The notes under the pieces: generated by a model
The model's database searches: none
What the model was told of the DNA's origin: nothing
The model's input: the letters and a program-made list of their open reading frames with translations, nothing else
Assembly: GCF_005280295.1 (NCBI RefSeq)
Contig: NZ_CP040020.1
Location: forward strand, 1,984,001-2,048,000
DNA length: 64,000 nt
Source: Brevibacterium sp. CS2
Lineage (GTDB): Bacteria; Actinomycetota; Actinomycetes; Actinomycetales; Brevibacteriaceae
Direction: 5' to 3'
In this document: positions 17,620 to 28,676 of the stretch, piece after piece
Layout: each line of letters starts with the position of its first letter
How positions within the stretch are numbered: position 1 is the stretch's first letter
Made by a program: the position numbers and the translations under genes

Positions 17620-17642
17620 GGGCGAGCGGTCACTCGCCGGGC
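17620..17642. terminator. Short hairpin between convergent osmC-like and ABM genes
   Basis: GGCGAG and CTCGCC arms separated by about six bases, inside a G/C-rich 60-base gap. Weak by itself. Confidence 0.35.
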
Positions 17643-17667
17643 CGAGGCCATCGCCCGGGCCGAGCGG

Positions 17668-17991
17668 TCAGTCGACCTGGAGCTCGCCCATCGCGTCCCA
17701 GCCCTCGCCCTCGATCTTGCGGGAGATGATCCGCGGAGTCGACTGCAGGCGCTGGGGGAACTCCTCGCGCATCGTCGCGAAGTGCGCACTGCCCACGTGA
17801 GCGGCGGCCGCGTCGTCGTCGGCGAAGGCCTCGACGAGCACGTACTCGTGCGGGTCCTCGAGGCTGCGTGACCAGTCGAACCACAGATTCCCGGGCTCGG
17901 CGCGGGTGGCCTCGGTGAAGTCGCGCACGATCTCCGGCCACGCCTCGGCGGCCTCGGGCTTCACACGGAACTTGACGACGATGAAGTACAT
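17668..17991 (-). CDS. Antibiotic-biosynthesis-monooxygenase (ABM) fold protein
   Basis: 107 aa, a complete ABM ferredoxin-like domain: M-Y-F-I-V-V-K-F-R-V-K-P at the start, F-D-W-S-R-S and E-Y-V-L-V-E-A-F-A-D-D in the middle and the H-V-G-S-A-H-F helix. Relatives are quinol monooxygenases or stress proteins. A perfect AGGAGG lies six bases before the ATG at 17991, which supports independent initiation. No stop codon separates it from the upstream rhodanese reading frame, so it can also be made as the C-terminal domain of a fusion. Confidence 0.85.
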   Translation of the reverse strand: MYFIVVKFRVKPEAAEAWPEIVRDFTEATRAEPGNLWFDWSRSLEDPHEYVLVEAFADDDAAAAHVGSAHFATMREEFPQRLQSTPRIISRKIEGEGWDAMGELQVD

Positions 17992-18966
17992 GATTCCTCC
18001 TGTGGTGTCCGGTCGATCGCGGTGCTGGTGCGGATCGTACCGGGTGTCGGGACGGACGAGGGTGCGGGGTGGCGCGGGTCGGTCGGGAGTCGTCTCCAGG
18101 GGACGGCCCTGGGCCACCCACTCCGTCATCGACCCGTCGTAGACGGCGACGTCGGGGCGGCCCAGGCGGGCGGCGCTGAAGGCGACGAGGGTCGCGGCGA
18201 TGCCGCCGCCGCAGTAGGCGATCGGGGCGGCCGCGGAGTCGAGGATCCCGGTCGGGGCGAGCACTGCGCGCGCCTGCTCGGCCGGGACGAGGCGATGGTC
18301 GCGGTCCTCGTCGTAGAGCTCGCGGAAGAACGCGTTCGTGCTGCCCGGGATGTGGCCGGGGCGGCCGTAGGGGCGGGTGCGCCCGGAGTAGGCGTCGGGG
18401 TCGAGCGCATTGACCACCGGGACTCCCGCGGCTGTCGCGGCCTCGACGGCGGCGGCGTCGGCGAGCAGTTCCGGGCGGCGCCGCGCGGTGAAGGTGCGTG
18501 GCACCGGCTGCGCATCTCCGGTGCCCAGCGGATGGCCGGCCGCCCGCCAGGCGGGCAGGCCGCCGTCGAGCAGCGCGACTTGATCGTGGCCCTCGAGCCG
18601 GAGGTTCCACCACAGGCGGGTCGCCCATTCGCTCTCCCCGTGGTCGTAGACGACCACGTCGACGTCCGCGTCGATCCCCAGGCCGCCGGCGGCGCGGGCG
18701 AACGCGGGGCTCGACAGCGCGGTGAAGCGGACCGGCTCGGAGGTCGTGAAGGTGTCCACGAGGTCGGCGAACACCGCGCCGGGGATGTGTCCGGCCCGGA
18801 AGGCGTCCGCCCCGGATTCTGCGCGCACCCCGGTGTCGGTGCGGGTGAGGAAGGCCGTGACGTCGACGACGAGCACCTGCGGGTCGTCGAGGTGGTCGGC
18901 GAGCCAGTCGACGTCGACGAGCATGCCCGGCAGCGCGGACTCCGGCGGCAGCGGTGCGGCACCCAT
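17668..18966 (-). CDS. Thiosulfate/3-mercaptopyruvate sulfurtransferase, reading in frame into the ABM domain
   Basis: Residues 1-290 form two rhodanese domains. The inactive N-terminal one ends near residue 150 and the C-terminal one carries active-site Cys252 in Y-C-G-G-G-I-A-A-T. Such enzymes move sulfur from thiosulfate or mercaptopyruvate to an acceptor such as cyanide or thiols. A normal protein would stop near residue 290, but the frame stays open through a 35-residue Pro/Arg-rich linker into the ABM protein (Met326), giving 433 residues. The ATG at 18966 overlaps the stop of the LapA-like gene (TGATG). Either a true fusion or a lost stop codon. Confidence 0.75.
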   Translation of the reverse strand: MGAAPLPPESALPGMLVDVDWLADHLDDPQVLVVDVTAFLTRTDTGVRAESGADAFRAGHIPGAVFADLVDTFTTSEPVRFTALSSPAFARAAGGLGIDADVDVVVYDHGESEWATRLWWNLRLEGHDQVALLDGGLPAWRAAGHPLGTGDAQPVPRTFTARRRPELLADAAAVEAATAAGVPVVNALDPDAYSGRTRPYGRPGHIPGSTNAFFRELYDEDRDHRLVPAEQARAVLAPTGILDSAAAPIAYCGGGIAATLVAFSAARLGRPDVAVYDGSMTEWVAQGRPLETTPDRPAPPRTLVRPDTRYDPHQHRDRPDTTGGIMYFIVVKFRVKPEAAEAWPEIVRDFTEATRAEPGNLWFDWSRSLEDPHEYVLVEAFADDDAAAAHVGSAHFATMREEFPQRLQSTPRIISRKIEGEGWDAMGELQVD

Positions 18967-19430
18967 CAGCGGTCCAGGATGCGCTCGACCTCGGCCAGCG
19001 AGCGGTCGGCCTTCTTGAGCCGGCGGGACAGGATCGCGATCCGCACGGAGCCGGCGAGCCCGGCGACGAGGATCCCGGCGATCGCGGCGAGGAGCATCGC
19101 GACGCCGAGCGGCAGACTGAACTCCCAGCCGAAGTACTGGAACTGCGCGGTGACGTTGTTCTGGATGATGAAGATCAGCAGCAGGACGAGGATCACCGCG
19201 CCGAGGATGAGCGCGATCCACACCCCGGCGGACACACCGGCCGAGCGGCGCGGCTCGGTGGCCGGGCGGCGGTGCCGGGAGTCGTCGCGGCGCTCGTCGT
19301 GCTCCGGCGGGACGTCCCGGCGCGCGGGCGGGTGAGTGCCGGCGGGCGCCTCGGGCGCGGGGTCGTACGCGTCGAGGGGCCGGTCGCCGGCCGGGTCGGG
19401 GGAGCGGTACGGATCGGTCACTGCACTCAT
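18966..19430 (-). CDS. LapA/DUF1049-like two-TM membrane protein
   Basis: 154 aa. A 65-residue hydrophilic, Pro/Arg/Asp-rich N-terminus is followed by two membrane helices (about residues 67-87 and 101-127). Between them lies I-I-Q-N-N-V-T-A-Q-F-Q-Y-F-G-W, the LapA-type signature, and the C-terminal tail is a short helix (R-R-L-K-K-A-D-R-S-L-A-E-V-E). The family is thought to take part in envelope assembly. The stop codon overlaps the ATG of the sulfurtransferase, so the genes form one operon. Confidence 0.8.
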   Translation of the reverse strand: MSAVTDPYRSPDPAGDRPLDAYDPAPEAPAGTHPPARRDVPPEHDERRDDSRHRRPATEPRRSAGVSAGVWIALILGAVILVLLLIFIIQNNVTAQFQYFGWEFSLPLGVAMLLAAIAGILVAGLAGSVRIAILSRRLKKADRSLAEVERILDR

Positions 19431-19526
19431 GTCCTTCGTCGATGGGGGGCGACCGGCCGGTGAGCCCGGGAGGAGCGCGCCGACCGGTGTCGTTGCCCTA
19501 TTGTCGCACGTCACCGCGGCCCTGAA

Positions 19527-19575
19527 AGTGCAATATCCTGCGGTTCCGTTCTCAGGAACCGCAGGATATTGCACT
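19527..19575. terminator. Perfect 21-bp-stem hairpin downstream of icd
   Basis: Arms 19527-19547 and 19555-19575 are perfectly complementary around the 7-base loop GTTCTCA. The top of the stem plus loop, GGTTCC-GTTCTCA-GGAACC, is almost identical to the hairpin at 50442-50494 read on the other strand. It follows the icd stop and precedes the LapA-like gene. Confidence 0.75.
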
Positions 19576-19599
19576 CTCGCGGGAGGGTGGGACGGGCGG

Positions 19600-21825
<2,226 letters not shown>

Positions 21826-21866
21826 GTGGTGGACAACCTCAGATCGTGTAGGGGGTTTACGCACCG

Positions 21867-21872
21867 ATTCTA
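21867..21872 (-). promoter_or_regulatory. -10 box of the icd promoter
   Basis: TAGAAT on the minus strand, about 42 bases before the icd ATG, in the short icd/tdk gap. No good -35 is visible. Confidence 0.45.
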
Positions 21873-21951
21873 CTGTGAGGGCGGATCGGTACCATTCTGG
21901 AGGGCGTCGGTTCGGGATGCCGCGACAGGGCAGAGGGGAGTGCGCACGGTC

Positions 21952-22590
21952 ATGGCCAAGCTCTATTTCCGCTACGGCGCGATGAATTCCGGCAAATCGA
22001 CCGCGCTGCTCCAGGCCGCGTTCAACTACGAGGAGCGCGATCAGCGGGTGCTCATCGCCAAGCCCGCCCTCGACACCAAGGGCGACGACGAGGTCGTGTC
22101 CCGGCTCGGGGTGCGCAGGCGCGTCGACTTCCTCATCCGCGCCGGGGAGGACGTCGAGCGGCGCTTCCTCGACACCGCCGGGCTCGAGGACCCGTCGGCC
22201 CTCCTCACGCACCTCGACATGCCGCTCGCCCCGGTCGCCTGCCTGTTCGTCGACGAGGCGCAGTTCCTCGAGCCGCGCCAGGTCGACGACCTGCTGCGGA
22301 TCGCGGTCCGCCACGAGGTGCCGGTGATGACCTACGGCATCCGCACGGATTTCCGCACCCGGGCGTTCCCCGGCTCCGCCCGCCTCCTCGAGATCGCGCA
22401 CACCCTCGAAGAGCTCAAGACGATCTGCCGCTGCGGGCGCAAGGCGCTGTTCAACGGCCGCAAGGTCGAGGGCCGGTTCGTGTTCGACGGCGACCAGGTG
22501 GCGATCGACGGCGCGGAGGTGACCTACGAGTCGCTGTGCGCGCACTGCTACGCCGCGGAGTCCGCCGGTCTCCCGCGCGACGCGGACTGA
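21952..22590 (+). CDS. tdk: Thymidine kinase
   Basis: 212 aa, type II (TK1-like) thymidine kinase that phosphorylates thymidine for the salvage pathway. P-loop G-A-M-N-S-G-K-S-T is at residues 9-17. F-V-D-E-A-Q-F-L holds the Walker B/catalytic acid, and G-I-R-T-D-F-R the lasso region. C-R-C-G and L-C-A-H-C form the zinc site. The ATG at 21952 has a G/A-rich ribosome site about ten bases upstream. It stands alone, divergent from icd. Confidence 0.96.
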   Translation: MAKLYFRYGAMNSGKSTALLQAAFNYEERDQRVLIAKPALDTKGDDEVVSRLGVRRRVDFLIRAGEDVERRFLDTAGLEDPSALLTHLDMPLAPVACLFVDEAQFLEPRQVDDLLRIAVRHEVPVMTYGIRTDFRTRAFPGSARLLEIAHTLEELKTICRCGRKALFNGRKVEGRFVFDGDQVAIDGAEVTYESLCAHCYAAESAGLPRDAD

Positions 22591-22753
22591 CCCGGGGCGC
22601 GGATGTGCCGGCGGGCCGGGACACCGACGGCCGGCGGACCGGGGATGCCGGGGCCGAGGCGCGGGCCGGATACCGCCGCCCGCGTCCGGACCTGCCGATA
22701 CAGTAGGGGTGAACCGCCGGAATCAGTGTCGACCCGCTGGGAGTGAAGCGCCG

Positions 22754-23527
22754 ATGTCACAGCTCGCCTACTCGATCATCAACGATGCCGACCCCGCCGC
22801 CCCCGTCCTCATCCTCGGTCCCTCGCTCGGCACCACCGGGTCGCTGTGGGCCGGTCCCGCCTACCGTCTGGCCGACGACTTCCGCGTCGTCACCTTCGAC
22901 CTGCCCGGCCACGGCCGCAGCCCTCGGGTCCCCGGGGTGACGATCGAGCAGATCTGCGACCTCGTCCTCGAGATCGCCGACGAGCTCGGGGCCGACTCCT
23001 TCTTCTACGCCGGGATCTCGATCTCCGGCGGGATCGCCCTCGCCCTCTCCCTGCGCGCTCCGGATCGGGTGCGCGCCGCCGCCGCCCTGTGCTGCGCGCC
23101 GCGGTTCGGCGATGCCGCGACCTGGGAGCAGCGCATCGCCGACGTCCGGTCCGACGGCACCCGCTCCCTCGTGCCGGACACCGCCGACCGCTGGTTCGCC
23201 GCCGGATTCCTCGACGAGGACATCGCGGCCGGGCCGATCGTCCTCGAGATGCTCGCCGCGACGGACGACGCGGGCTACATCGACTGCTGCGAGGCGCTCG
23301 CCGGCTTCGACCTCAGCGGCTCCGTGGGAGCGATCACCGTGCCGCTCCTGCTGCTCGCCGGTGCCCAGGACCCGAGCAACCCGCCCGAGGCGATGCGCGC
23401 CCTGGCCGAGCAGATCGACGGCTCGTTCTTCGCCGTCGTCCCGGACTCCGCGCACCTGCCCGTCGCCGAGCACCCCGAGCTCGTCGCCGAGCACCTCTCG
23501 GGATTCTTCGGCGCCCGGCTCGACTGA
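22754..23527 (+). CDS. Alpha/beta hydrolase (3-oxoadipate enol-lactonase-like)
   Basis: 257 aa. The fold is set by V-T-F-D-L-P-G-H-G-R-S and the nucleophile elbow A-G-I-S-I-S-G-G (Ser89); the acid lies in A-G-A-Q-D-P and the His in H-L-P-V-A-E-H-P-E. It resembles PcaD enol-lactone hydrolases of the beta-ketoadipate pathway but could be another esterase. It heads a co-directional set with a DASS transporter, an old yellow enzyme and an MBL hydrolase (gaps 80-90 bases), which suggests a small catabolic unit for a carboxylic acid. Confidence 0.8.
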   Translation: MSQLAYSIINDADPAAPVLILGPSLGTTGSLWAGPAYRLADDFRVVTFDLPGHGRSPRVPGVTIEQICDLVLEIADELGADSFFYAGISISGGIALALSLRAPDRVRAAAALCCAPRFGDAATWEQRIADVRSDGTRSLVPDTADRWFAAGFLDEDIAAGPIVLEMLAATDDAGYIDCCEALAGFDLSGSVGAITVPLLLLAGAQDPSNPPEAMRALAEQIDGSFFAVVPDSAHLPVAEHPELVAEHLSGFFGARLD

Positions 23528-23607
23528 GCACGTCGCCGCCGGCCCGAGCGCACAGCCCGGACCGCCCGATCACCGCTGCCCGACCGATGAGAGCGAAAGA
23601 GGACACC

Positions 23608-25275
23608 ATGTCATCGACCCGACCCGCCGGAGAGCACGCGGCGCGCTACGCACCGCTGCCGCAGGGCGATACGGAGAGAGAGTTCAAGTCACCCGGTGAG
23701 CGGGCCGAGGGCTTCTCCCTCGGCACCACCCGGATCCGCTGGATCGGATTCGTCGGCGGACTGCTCGCCGCCGTCCTGCTCTGGGTGATCATGCCGGACG
23801 ACCTGCCGCAGGCCGCGCGCGTCACCGCCGCCGCAGCCGGGCTCATGGCGGTGTGGTGGATGACCGAGGCGATCCCGATCCCGGCGACCGCGCTCGTGCC
23901 GCTCGTCGTGTTCCCGCTGCTCGGCGGCACGGAGGAGGAGCCGGCGACGGTGTCCTCGGTCGGGGCGAGCTACGGCTCGGACACGATCTTCCTCTTCATG
24001 GGCGGGTTCCTCATCGCGCTCGCGATGCAGCGCTGGAACCTCCACCGGCGGATCGCGCTGTTCGTCCTCTCCCTCATGGGGGAGAGCACCGGGGCGATGA
24101 TCGCCGGCTTCATGATCGCCACCGGCTTCCTCTCGATGTGGGTGTCGAACACCGCCACCGCGGTGCTCATGCTGCCGATCGGCCTGTCCGTCCTCGTCCT
24201 CGTCAACGAGGCGATGGAGAAGGACTCCGACTCCGAATCCCTCGCCGAGGTCAGCGAGGCCGATGAGGCGGACGGGGACTCCGAGGCCGCCGTCGACAGC
24301 CCCGGCGGGGAATCGGTGAGATCGAGCGTGCTGCGCTCGAACTTCGGCACCGCCCTCATGCTCGGCATCGCCTATGCGGCCTCCGTCGGCTCGCTCGGCA
24401 CGATCATCGGCACCCCGCCCAACCTCCTGCTCGTCGGGTACCTCCAGGAGAACCACGACATCACCATCGGCTTCGGCCAGTGGATGCTCGTCGGCGTGCC
24501 GCTCTCGCTGGTGATGATGGCGATCACGTGGTTCCTCCTCGTCAAGGTGCTGTTCAAGCCGGAGACCGATCGGATCCCCGGAGGCAGGGACCTCATCGCG
24601 GCGGAGAAGGAGAAGCTCGGCGCGATGTCGCTCGGTGAGAAGCTCGTGCTCGCGATCTTCGTCCTCGCCGCCGCCTCGTGGATCACCATCCCGCTCGTGT
24701 TCGAGGAGCCGCCGATCTCCGACGCCGGGATCGCGATCGTCGTCGGCATCCTCCTCTTCATCGTCCCCGCCGGCGCCGAGCGCGGGGTCCGGCTGCTCGA
24801 CTGGGAATCGGCCGTCGAGCTCCCGTGGGGCGTGCTGCTCCTGTTCGGCGGCGGCCTCGCGCTGTCCGCCCAGTTCTCGTCCTCCGGGCTCACCGACTGG
24901 ATCGGCGAATCGGCGCAGGGCCTGGCGGGCGTGCCGGTCCTCGTCCTCGTCCTCATCCTCGCCGCAGGCATCCTGCTGCTCACCGAGATCACCTCGAACA
25001 CGGCGACGGCCGCGACGTTCCTGCCCGTGGTGGGCGGGGTCGCCGTCGGCCTGGAGATCGATCCGCTGCTGCTGACCATCCCGGTCGCCCTCGCGGCGAC
25101 CTGCGCCTTCATGCTCCCGGTGGCCACCCCGCCCAATGCGGTGGCCTACGGATCGGGCTACGTCACGATCGCGCAGATGGTCAAGGGCGGCGTGCTGCTC
25201 AACCTCGTCGGTGTCGTCCTCATCACCCTGGTGACGATGACCCTGGCCACCTGGGTGTTCGGCATCGCCTACTGA
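23608..25275 (+). CDS. DASS family sodium/dicarboxylate symporter
   Basis: 555 aa, about 11-12 membrane helices after a 40-residue cytoplasmic tail. Both sodium/substrate signature loops are present: V-S-N-T-A-T-A-V-L-M-L-P in the first half and T-S-N-T-A-T-A-A-T-F-L-P in the second, which marks SLC13/DASS carriers for succinate, malate or similar anions. G-T-P-P-N-L and A-T-P-P-N-A are also conserved. An acidic 35-residue loop near residues 205-235 is an addition. AAAGAGGA precedes the ATG at 23608. Context suggests it imports the substrate used by its neighbours. Confidence 0.92.
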   Translation: MSSTRPAGEHAARYAPLPQGDTEREFKSPGERAEGFSLGTTRIRWIGFVGGLLAAVLLWVIMPDDLPQAARVTAAAAGLMAVWWMTEAIPIPATALVPLVVFPLLGGTEEEPATVSSVGASYGSDTIFLFMGGFLIALAMQRWNLHRRIALFVLSLMGESTGAMIAGFMIATGFLSMWVSNTATAVLMLPIGLSVLVLVNEAMEKDSDSESLAEVSEADEADGDSEAAVDSPGGESVRSSVLRSNFGTALMLGIAYAASVGSLGTIIGTPPNLLLVGYLQENHDITIGFGQWMLVGVPLSLVMMAITWFLLVKVLFKPETDRIPGGRDLIAAEKEKLGAMSLGEKLVLAIFVLAAASWITIPLVFEEPPISDAGIAIVVGILLFIVPAGAERGVRLLDWESAVELPWGVLLLFGGGLALSAQFSSSGLTDWIGESAQGLAGVPVLVLVLILAAGILLLTEITSNTATAATFLPVVGGVAVGLEIDPLLLTIPVALAATCAFMLPVATPPNAVAYGSGYVTIAQMVKGGVLLNLVGVVLITLVTMTLATWVFGIAY

Positions 25276-25348
25276 CCGCTCCGGCGCACCGCGCCGAGCA
25301 CCTCTGCACCGACCCACCGTCCGCACCGAAACACGACCAGGAGACCCA

Positions 25349-26425
25349 GTGCCCCGACTCTTCGACCCCATCACCCTGCGCGGCCTCACCGTGCGCAACC
25401 GGATCTGGCTCGCGCCCATGTGCCAGTACTCGTGCGAGGCCCGCGACGGCGTGCCGACCGACTGGCACCTCGTCCATCTCGGCGCCCGGGCGCAGGGCGG
25501 GTTCGGGCTCATCATCACCGAGGCCGCGGCCGTCGTCCCCGAGGGCAGGATCTCGCCGCAGGACGCCGGGCTGTGGAACGACGAGCAGGCGCAGGCCTGG
25601 TCGCGGGTCGTCGAGTTCGTCCACTCGCAGGGGGCGGCGATCGCCGTGCAGCTCGCCCACGCCGGACGCAAGGCGAGCACGTACCGGCCGTTCGTCGGCG
25701 AGCCCACCGGCTCGGTTCCCGAGCCCGAGGGCGGCTGGCAGGCGGTCGGACCGACGGAGGCCCCGTTCGAAGGGCTCGCCGCGCCGCGCGCCCTGACGGT
25801 CGCGCAGATCGAGGAGGCGGTCGCCGCCTTCGGCGCGGCGGCGGCTCGCGCCGAGCGCGCCGGCTTCGACGCCGTCGAGATCCACGCCGCCCACGGCTAC
25901 CTCATCCACGAGTTCCTCTCGCCCCTGTCGAACACGCGCAGCGACGAGTACGGCGGCTCCCTCGAGAACCGCGCCCGGTTCCTGTTCGAGGTCGTCGAGG
26001 CGGTGCGCACGGAGGTCCCGGACACCATGCCGGTGCTCGTGCGGATCTCCGCCTCGGAGTGGACCGAGGGCGGCTTCGACGTCGCGGAGGCGACCGAGAT
26101 CGCCGTGCGGCTCCAGACCGCCGGGGTCGACCTCGTCGATGTGTCGAGCGGCGGCAACGTGCTCGCCGACATCCCGCTCGGCCCGTCCTACCAGGTCCCG
26201 CTCGCCGGGGAGATCGCCGCGGCCGGGGTCACCACCGGCGCCGTCGGACTCATCACCGAGCCCGCCCAGGCCGAGGGGGTGCTCGTCACCGGCGACGCCG
26301 ACGTCGTGCTGCTCGCCCGGGCCGCGCTGCGGGAGCCGAGCTGGCCGCAGCGCGCCGCCCATGCGCTCGGGGTCGGCTGGCGCGAGGCCCCGTACCCGCC
26401 GCAGTACACCCGCGGGAAGTGGTGA
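25349..26425 (+). CDS. Old yellow enzyme family NADPH:flavin oxidoreductase (YqjM-like)
   Basis: 358 aa. FMN-dependent TIM barrel that reduces activated C=C bonds. Cys25 in A-P-M-C-Q-Y-S is the redox-tuning cysteine of the thermophilic-like class. A-H-A-G-R-K-A, H-A-A-H-G-Y-L-I-H-E-F-L-S-P and the S-G-G phosphate loop are intact. GTG start at 25349, preceded by GGAGA. It lies in the presumed catabolic set and may reduce an unsaturated intermediate; this is inferred. Confidence 0.93.
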   Translation: MPRLFDPITLRGLTVRNRIWLAPMCQYSCEARDGVPTDWHLVHLGARAQGGFGLIITEAAAVVPEGRISPQDAGLWNDEQAQAWSRVVEFVHSQGAAIAVQLAHAGRKASTYRPFVGEPTGSVPEPEGGWQAVGPTEAPFEGLAAPRALTVAQIEEAVAAFGAAAARAERAGFDAVEIHAAHGYLIHEFLSPLSNTRSDEYGGSLENRARFLFEVVEAVRTEVPDTMPVLVRISASEWTEGGFDVAEATEIAVRLQTAGVDLVDVSSGGNVLADIPLGPSYQVPLAGEIAAAGVTTGAVGLITEPAQAEGVLVTGDADVVLLARAALREPSWPQRAAHALGVGWREAPYPPQYTRGKW

Positions 26426-26516
26426 GGAGCCCGGACCGAACCCGGGGCACGATCACACGGTGCCCGGCAGCACCGGGGCCACCCGCAGAACCCGATACGA
26501 CCACAGGAGGAGAACC

Positions 26517-27170
26517 ATGGAACCGCTCGCACTCAGCGACGTCGTCATCCGCGCGACGTCCGTCTCCGACATGGAGAACAACGTCTACCTGCTCACCGCG
26601 CGCACGAGCGGTGAGCAGGTGATCATCGATGCCGCCGACGACGTCCCCGCGATCCGGGAGCTGTTCGCCGCAGGGGCCGAGGACTCCGCGCACAGCACCC
26701 GCGTCACCACGGTGCTCACCACCCACCGCCACTGGGACCACGTGCGGGCGCTGCGCGAGACCGCCGCGGAGCACGACGCGCGGACGCTGGCCGGGGAGAA
26801 CGACGCGGACGCGATCGAGGAGGAGTCCGGCGCCCGGATCGACGAGCGGATCGCCCACGGGGACACGCTCGAGTTCGCCGGGTTCCGGCTCGAGGCCGTC
26901 GAGCTGCGCGGCCACACGCCGGGCTCCATCGCGTACGTGCTCCGGGACTCCGGCGGCACGACCGTGATCTTCTCCGGCGACAGCCTGTTCCCGGGCGGGC
27001 CGGGGAAGACGTGGAGCGCTGAGGACTTCGAGTCGCTCATCACCGACCTCGAGGAGCGGATCTTCGACCGCTTCGACGACGAGGTCCGGGTGCTGCCCGG
27101 GCACGGGGACACGACGACGCTCGGAGCGGAGCGCCCGCAGCTCCCGGAATGGCGCGACCGGGGCTGGTGA
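26517..27170 (+). CDS. MBL-fold metallo-hydrolase (glyoxalase II-like)
   Basis: 217 aa. Metal ligands are T-H-R-H-W-D-H, G-H-T-P-G-S, G-D-S-L-F and a final G-H-G-D, giving a dinuclear site as in hydroxyacylglutathione hydrolase-type proteins. AGGAGG lies about seven bases before the ATG at 26517. It is the last gene of the co-directional set from 22754. Its stop codon directly abuts the stop of the opposite gene at 27171, with no base between. Confidence 0.92.
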   Translation: MEPLALSDVVIRATSVSDMENNVYLLTARTSGEQVIIDAADDVPAIRELFAAGAEDSAHSTRVTTVLTTHRHWDHVRALRETAAEHDARTLAGENDADAIEEESGARIDERIAHGDTLEFAGFRLEAVELRGHTPGSIAYVLRDSGGTTVIFSGDSLFPGGPGKTWSAEDFESLITDLEERIFDRFDDEVRVLPGHGDTTTLGAERPQLPEWRDRGW

Positions 27171-27926
27171 TCAGTCCCCGCGCGCGTCGGCCCGGCCGGC
27201 GCGCGCGGTGTGCTTCTCCACGCTCTGCCGCAGGGCGAAGACCAGCGAGGCGGCCATGATGAAGATCATCGCACCGATCTCCCCGATGACCTCGAGCAGG
27301 GTGACTCCGTAGCGCACCCGCTCCGGCCAGCCCCACAGACCCGACGCCGGGTGGAGCATGTCGAGGATCGCGGCGAAGAACACGAGGGCGGCGAGCCCGC
27401 CGACGATGACCCACGCCTGTCGGCGCGCGCGCTTCCCGGTGAAGAACCAGGTGATCGCGAGCGCCAGGAGCACCGGGATCCCCATGAGCCCCCAGGCGAG
27501 CAGCTCGCCGAAATCCTGTCCGCGCAGGCCGAACCCGGACTCGAAGCCGAGGCGATCGGCGAGCGCGCCGCCCCAGTTCTCGTGGAGCTCGAGGCTGTCG
27601 TCGGCGATGACGACGAGGAAGGACGCTGCGATCGCATAGTGGACCCAGGCCCGCGGCAGGTGGAGTGCGGTGTAGATCAGGGCTGCGGCGGCGACGAGGA
27701 GCTGGAGGTAGCCGAGCGTCTCGCCGAAGCCGCGGTCCCGGTCGGCGTTGAACAGCGGATTCGCGAAGGCGGGGAACGCCCCGCGCGTCGTGTTGAGCCG
27801 GTGGAGCATGCCGAACCCGATGAGCACAGCGAGGACGATCACCGAAGCGATGATCGCTGCCCACCACCAGACCGCCCGCCGACCGAGCAGGTCGCGGACA
27901 GTTGTTCGAACATTTGAGATCTGCAT
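27171..27926 (-). CDS. Polytopic membrane protein with E-L-H-E-N-W-G motif, intact tandem copy
   Basis: 251 aa, six or seven hydrophobic segments. The most distinctive block is D-D-S-L-E-L-H-E-N-W-G-G-A-L, followed by G-Q-D-F-G-E-L-L-A-W-G-L-M-G and R-R-Q-A-W-V-I-V-G-G. I do not recognise the family. A damaged copy with the same blocks lies immediately upstream. The ATG at 27926 is supported by a TAGGCT box eight bases before it. The conserved acidic and His residues inside membrane segments suggest a metal site or proton path, but this is speculative. Confidence 0.75.
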   Translation of the reverse strand: MQISNVRTTVRDLLGRRAVWWWAAIIASVIVLAVLIGFGMLHRLNTTRGAFPAFANPLFNADRDRGFGETLGYLQLLVAAAALIYTALHLPRAWVHYAIAASFLVVIADDSLELHENWGGALADRLGFESGFGLRGQDFGELLAWGLMGIPVLLALAITWFFTGKRARRQAWVIVGGLAALVFFAAILDMLHPASGLWGWPERVRYGVTLLEVIGEIGAMIFIMAASLVFALRQSVEKHTARAGRADARGD

Positions 27927-28654
27927 GACGGACCAGCCTATCGGTCGTCCGGGCCCGAGGTGCGGGCCGGTGGGGGGGCGTGTCGATGGATCGGGGGCCG
28001 GATCTCCCGGCGGGCGGTGGTGGACCGAGTGCCGGCCGTAGCGGGGGCGGCCCTGAATGAACACGAACCACAGGCAGGAGAGCATGATCACACTGATCGA
28101 AGCGAGCTCCCCCGCGGATTCGGCGAGGTCGAGGAGGTACCGCTGTCGGACGGTCCACCCCCACCAGTAGGACGCCTGGGTGAGCATGTCGACTCCGGCG
28201 GCGAACACTGCGATGAGTGCGATCCCGGCGATGACCACCCAGGCCTGACGGCGGGCGTGCACGGAGGAGAACCACCACGCGAAGACCAGCGCGATGAGCA
28301 CGGGCAGCCCCATGAGACCCCAGGCCATGAGCTCGCCGATGTCGTGACCGCGGACGCCGAGCATGTGGGGGATGGCGAACCGGTCGGACAGCGCTCCGCC
28401 CCAGTTCTCGTGGAGCTCGAAGGAGTCGTCGATGATGATCCAGACGAGGTCGCGGCGAGCACGAGGTGCGTCCAGGCGCGGCGCTGCCGCAGGGCGACGC
28501 AGACGAGGGCGAGGGCGAGCGCCGTCCACCACCACGGCGCCCACCGGCCGAGCCGACGCGCCCCGCGTGGGCCGACCGGGCCGGAGGCAGGGCGCCGGGT
28601 CGTATGCCTGGTCCCGGAACCTGCCAGCGAGGATCGACGTCGCTGTCCATTCAT
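27927..28654 (-). pseudogene. Damaged tandem paralogue of the 27171-27926 membrane protein
   Basis: From about 28452 downward it reads I-D-D-S-F-E-L-H-E-N-W-G-G-A-L, then G-H-D-I-G-E-L-M-A-W-G-L-M-G and A-R-R-Q-A-W-V-V-I, clearly parallel to the intact copy. The N-terminal part, from an ATG at 28654, is in another frame: W-W-T-A-L-A-L-A-L-V...R-A-W-T-H-L-V-L-A-A. The join near 28450-28455 needs one added base. The N-terminal loop and first helix found in the intact copy are missing, and no stop codon separates it from that copy. It looks like a decaying duplicate. Confidence 0.65.
27935..27940 (-). promoter_or_regulatory. -10 box for the 27926 membrane-protein gene
   Basis: TAGGCT on the minus strand, eight bases before the ATG. 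It supports independent expression of this copy even though the upstream frame runs into it without a stop. Confidence 0.45.
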
Positions 28655-28676
28655 AACCGTAAGGCTATGCATTTGC

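Noticed and set aside
27171..28544. One 457-residue fused membrane protein
   Set aside because: The two halves are tandem paralogues; the downstream copy has its own start and -10 box, and the upstream half lacks its beginning in this frame.
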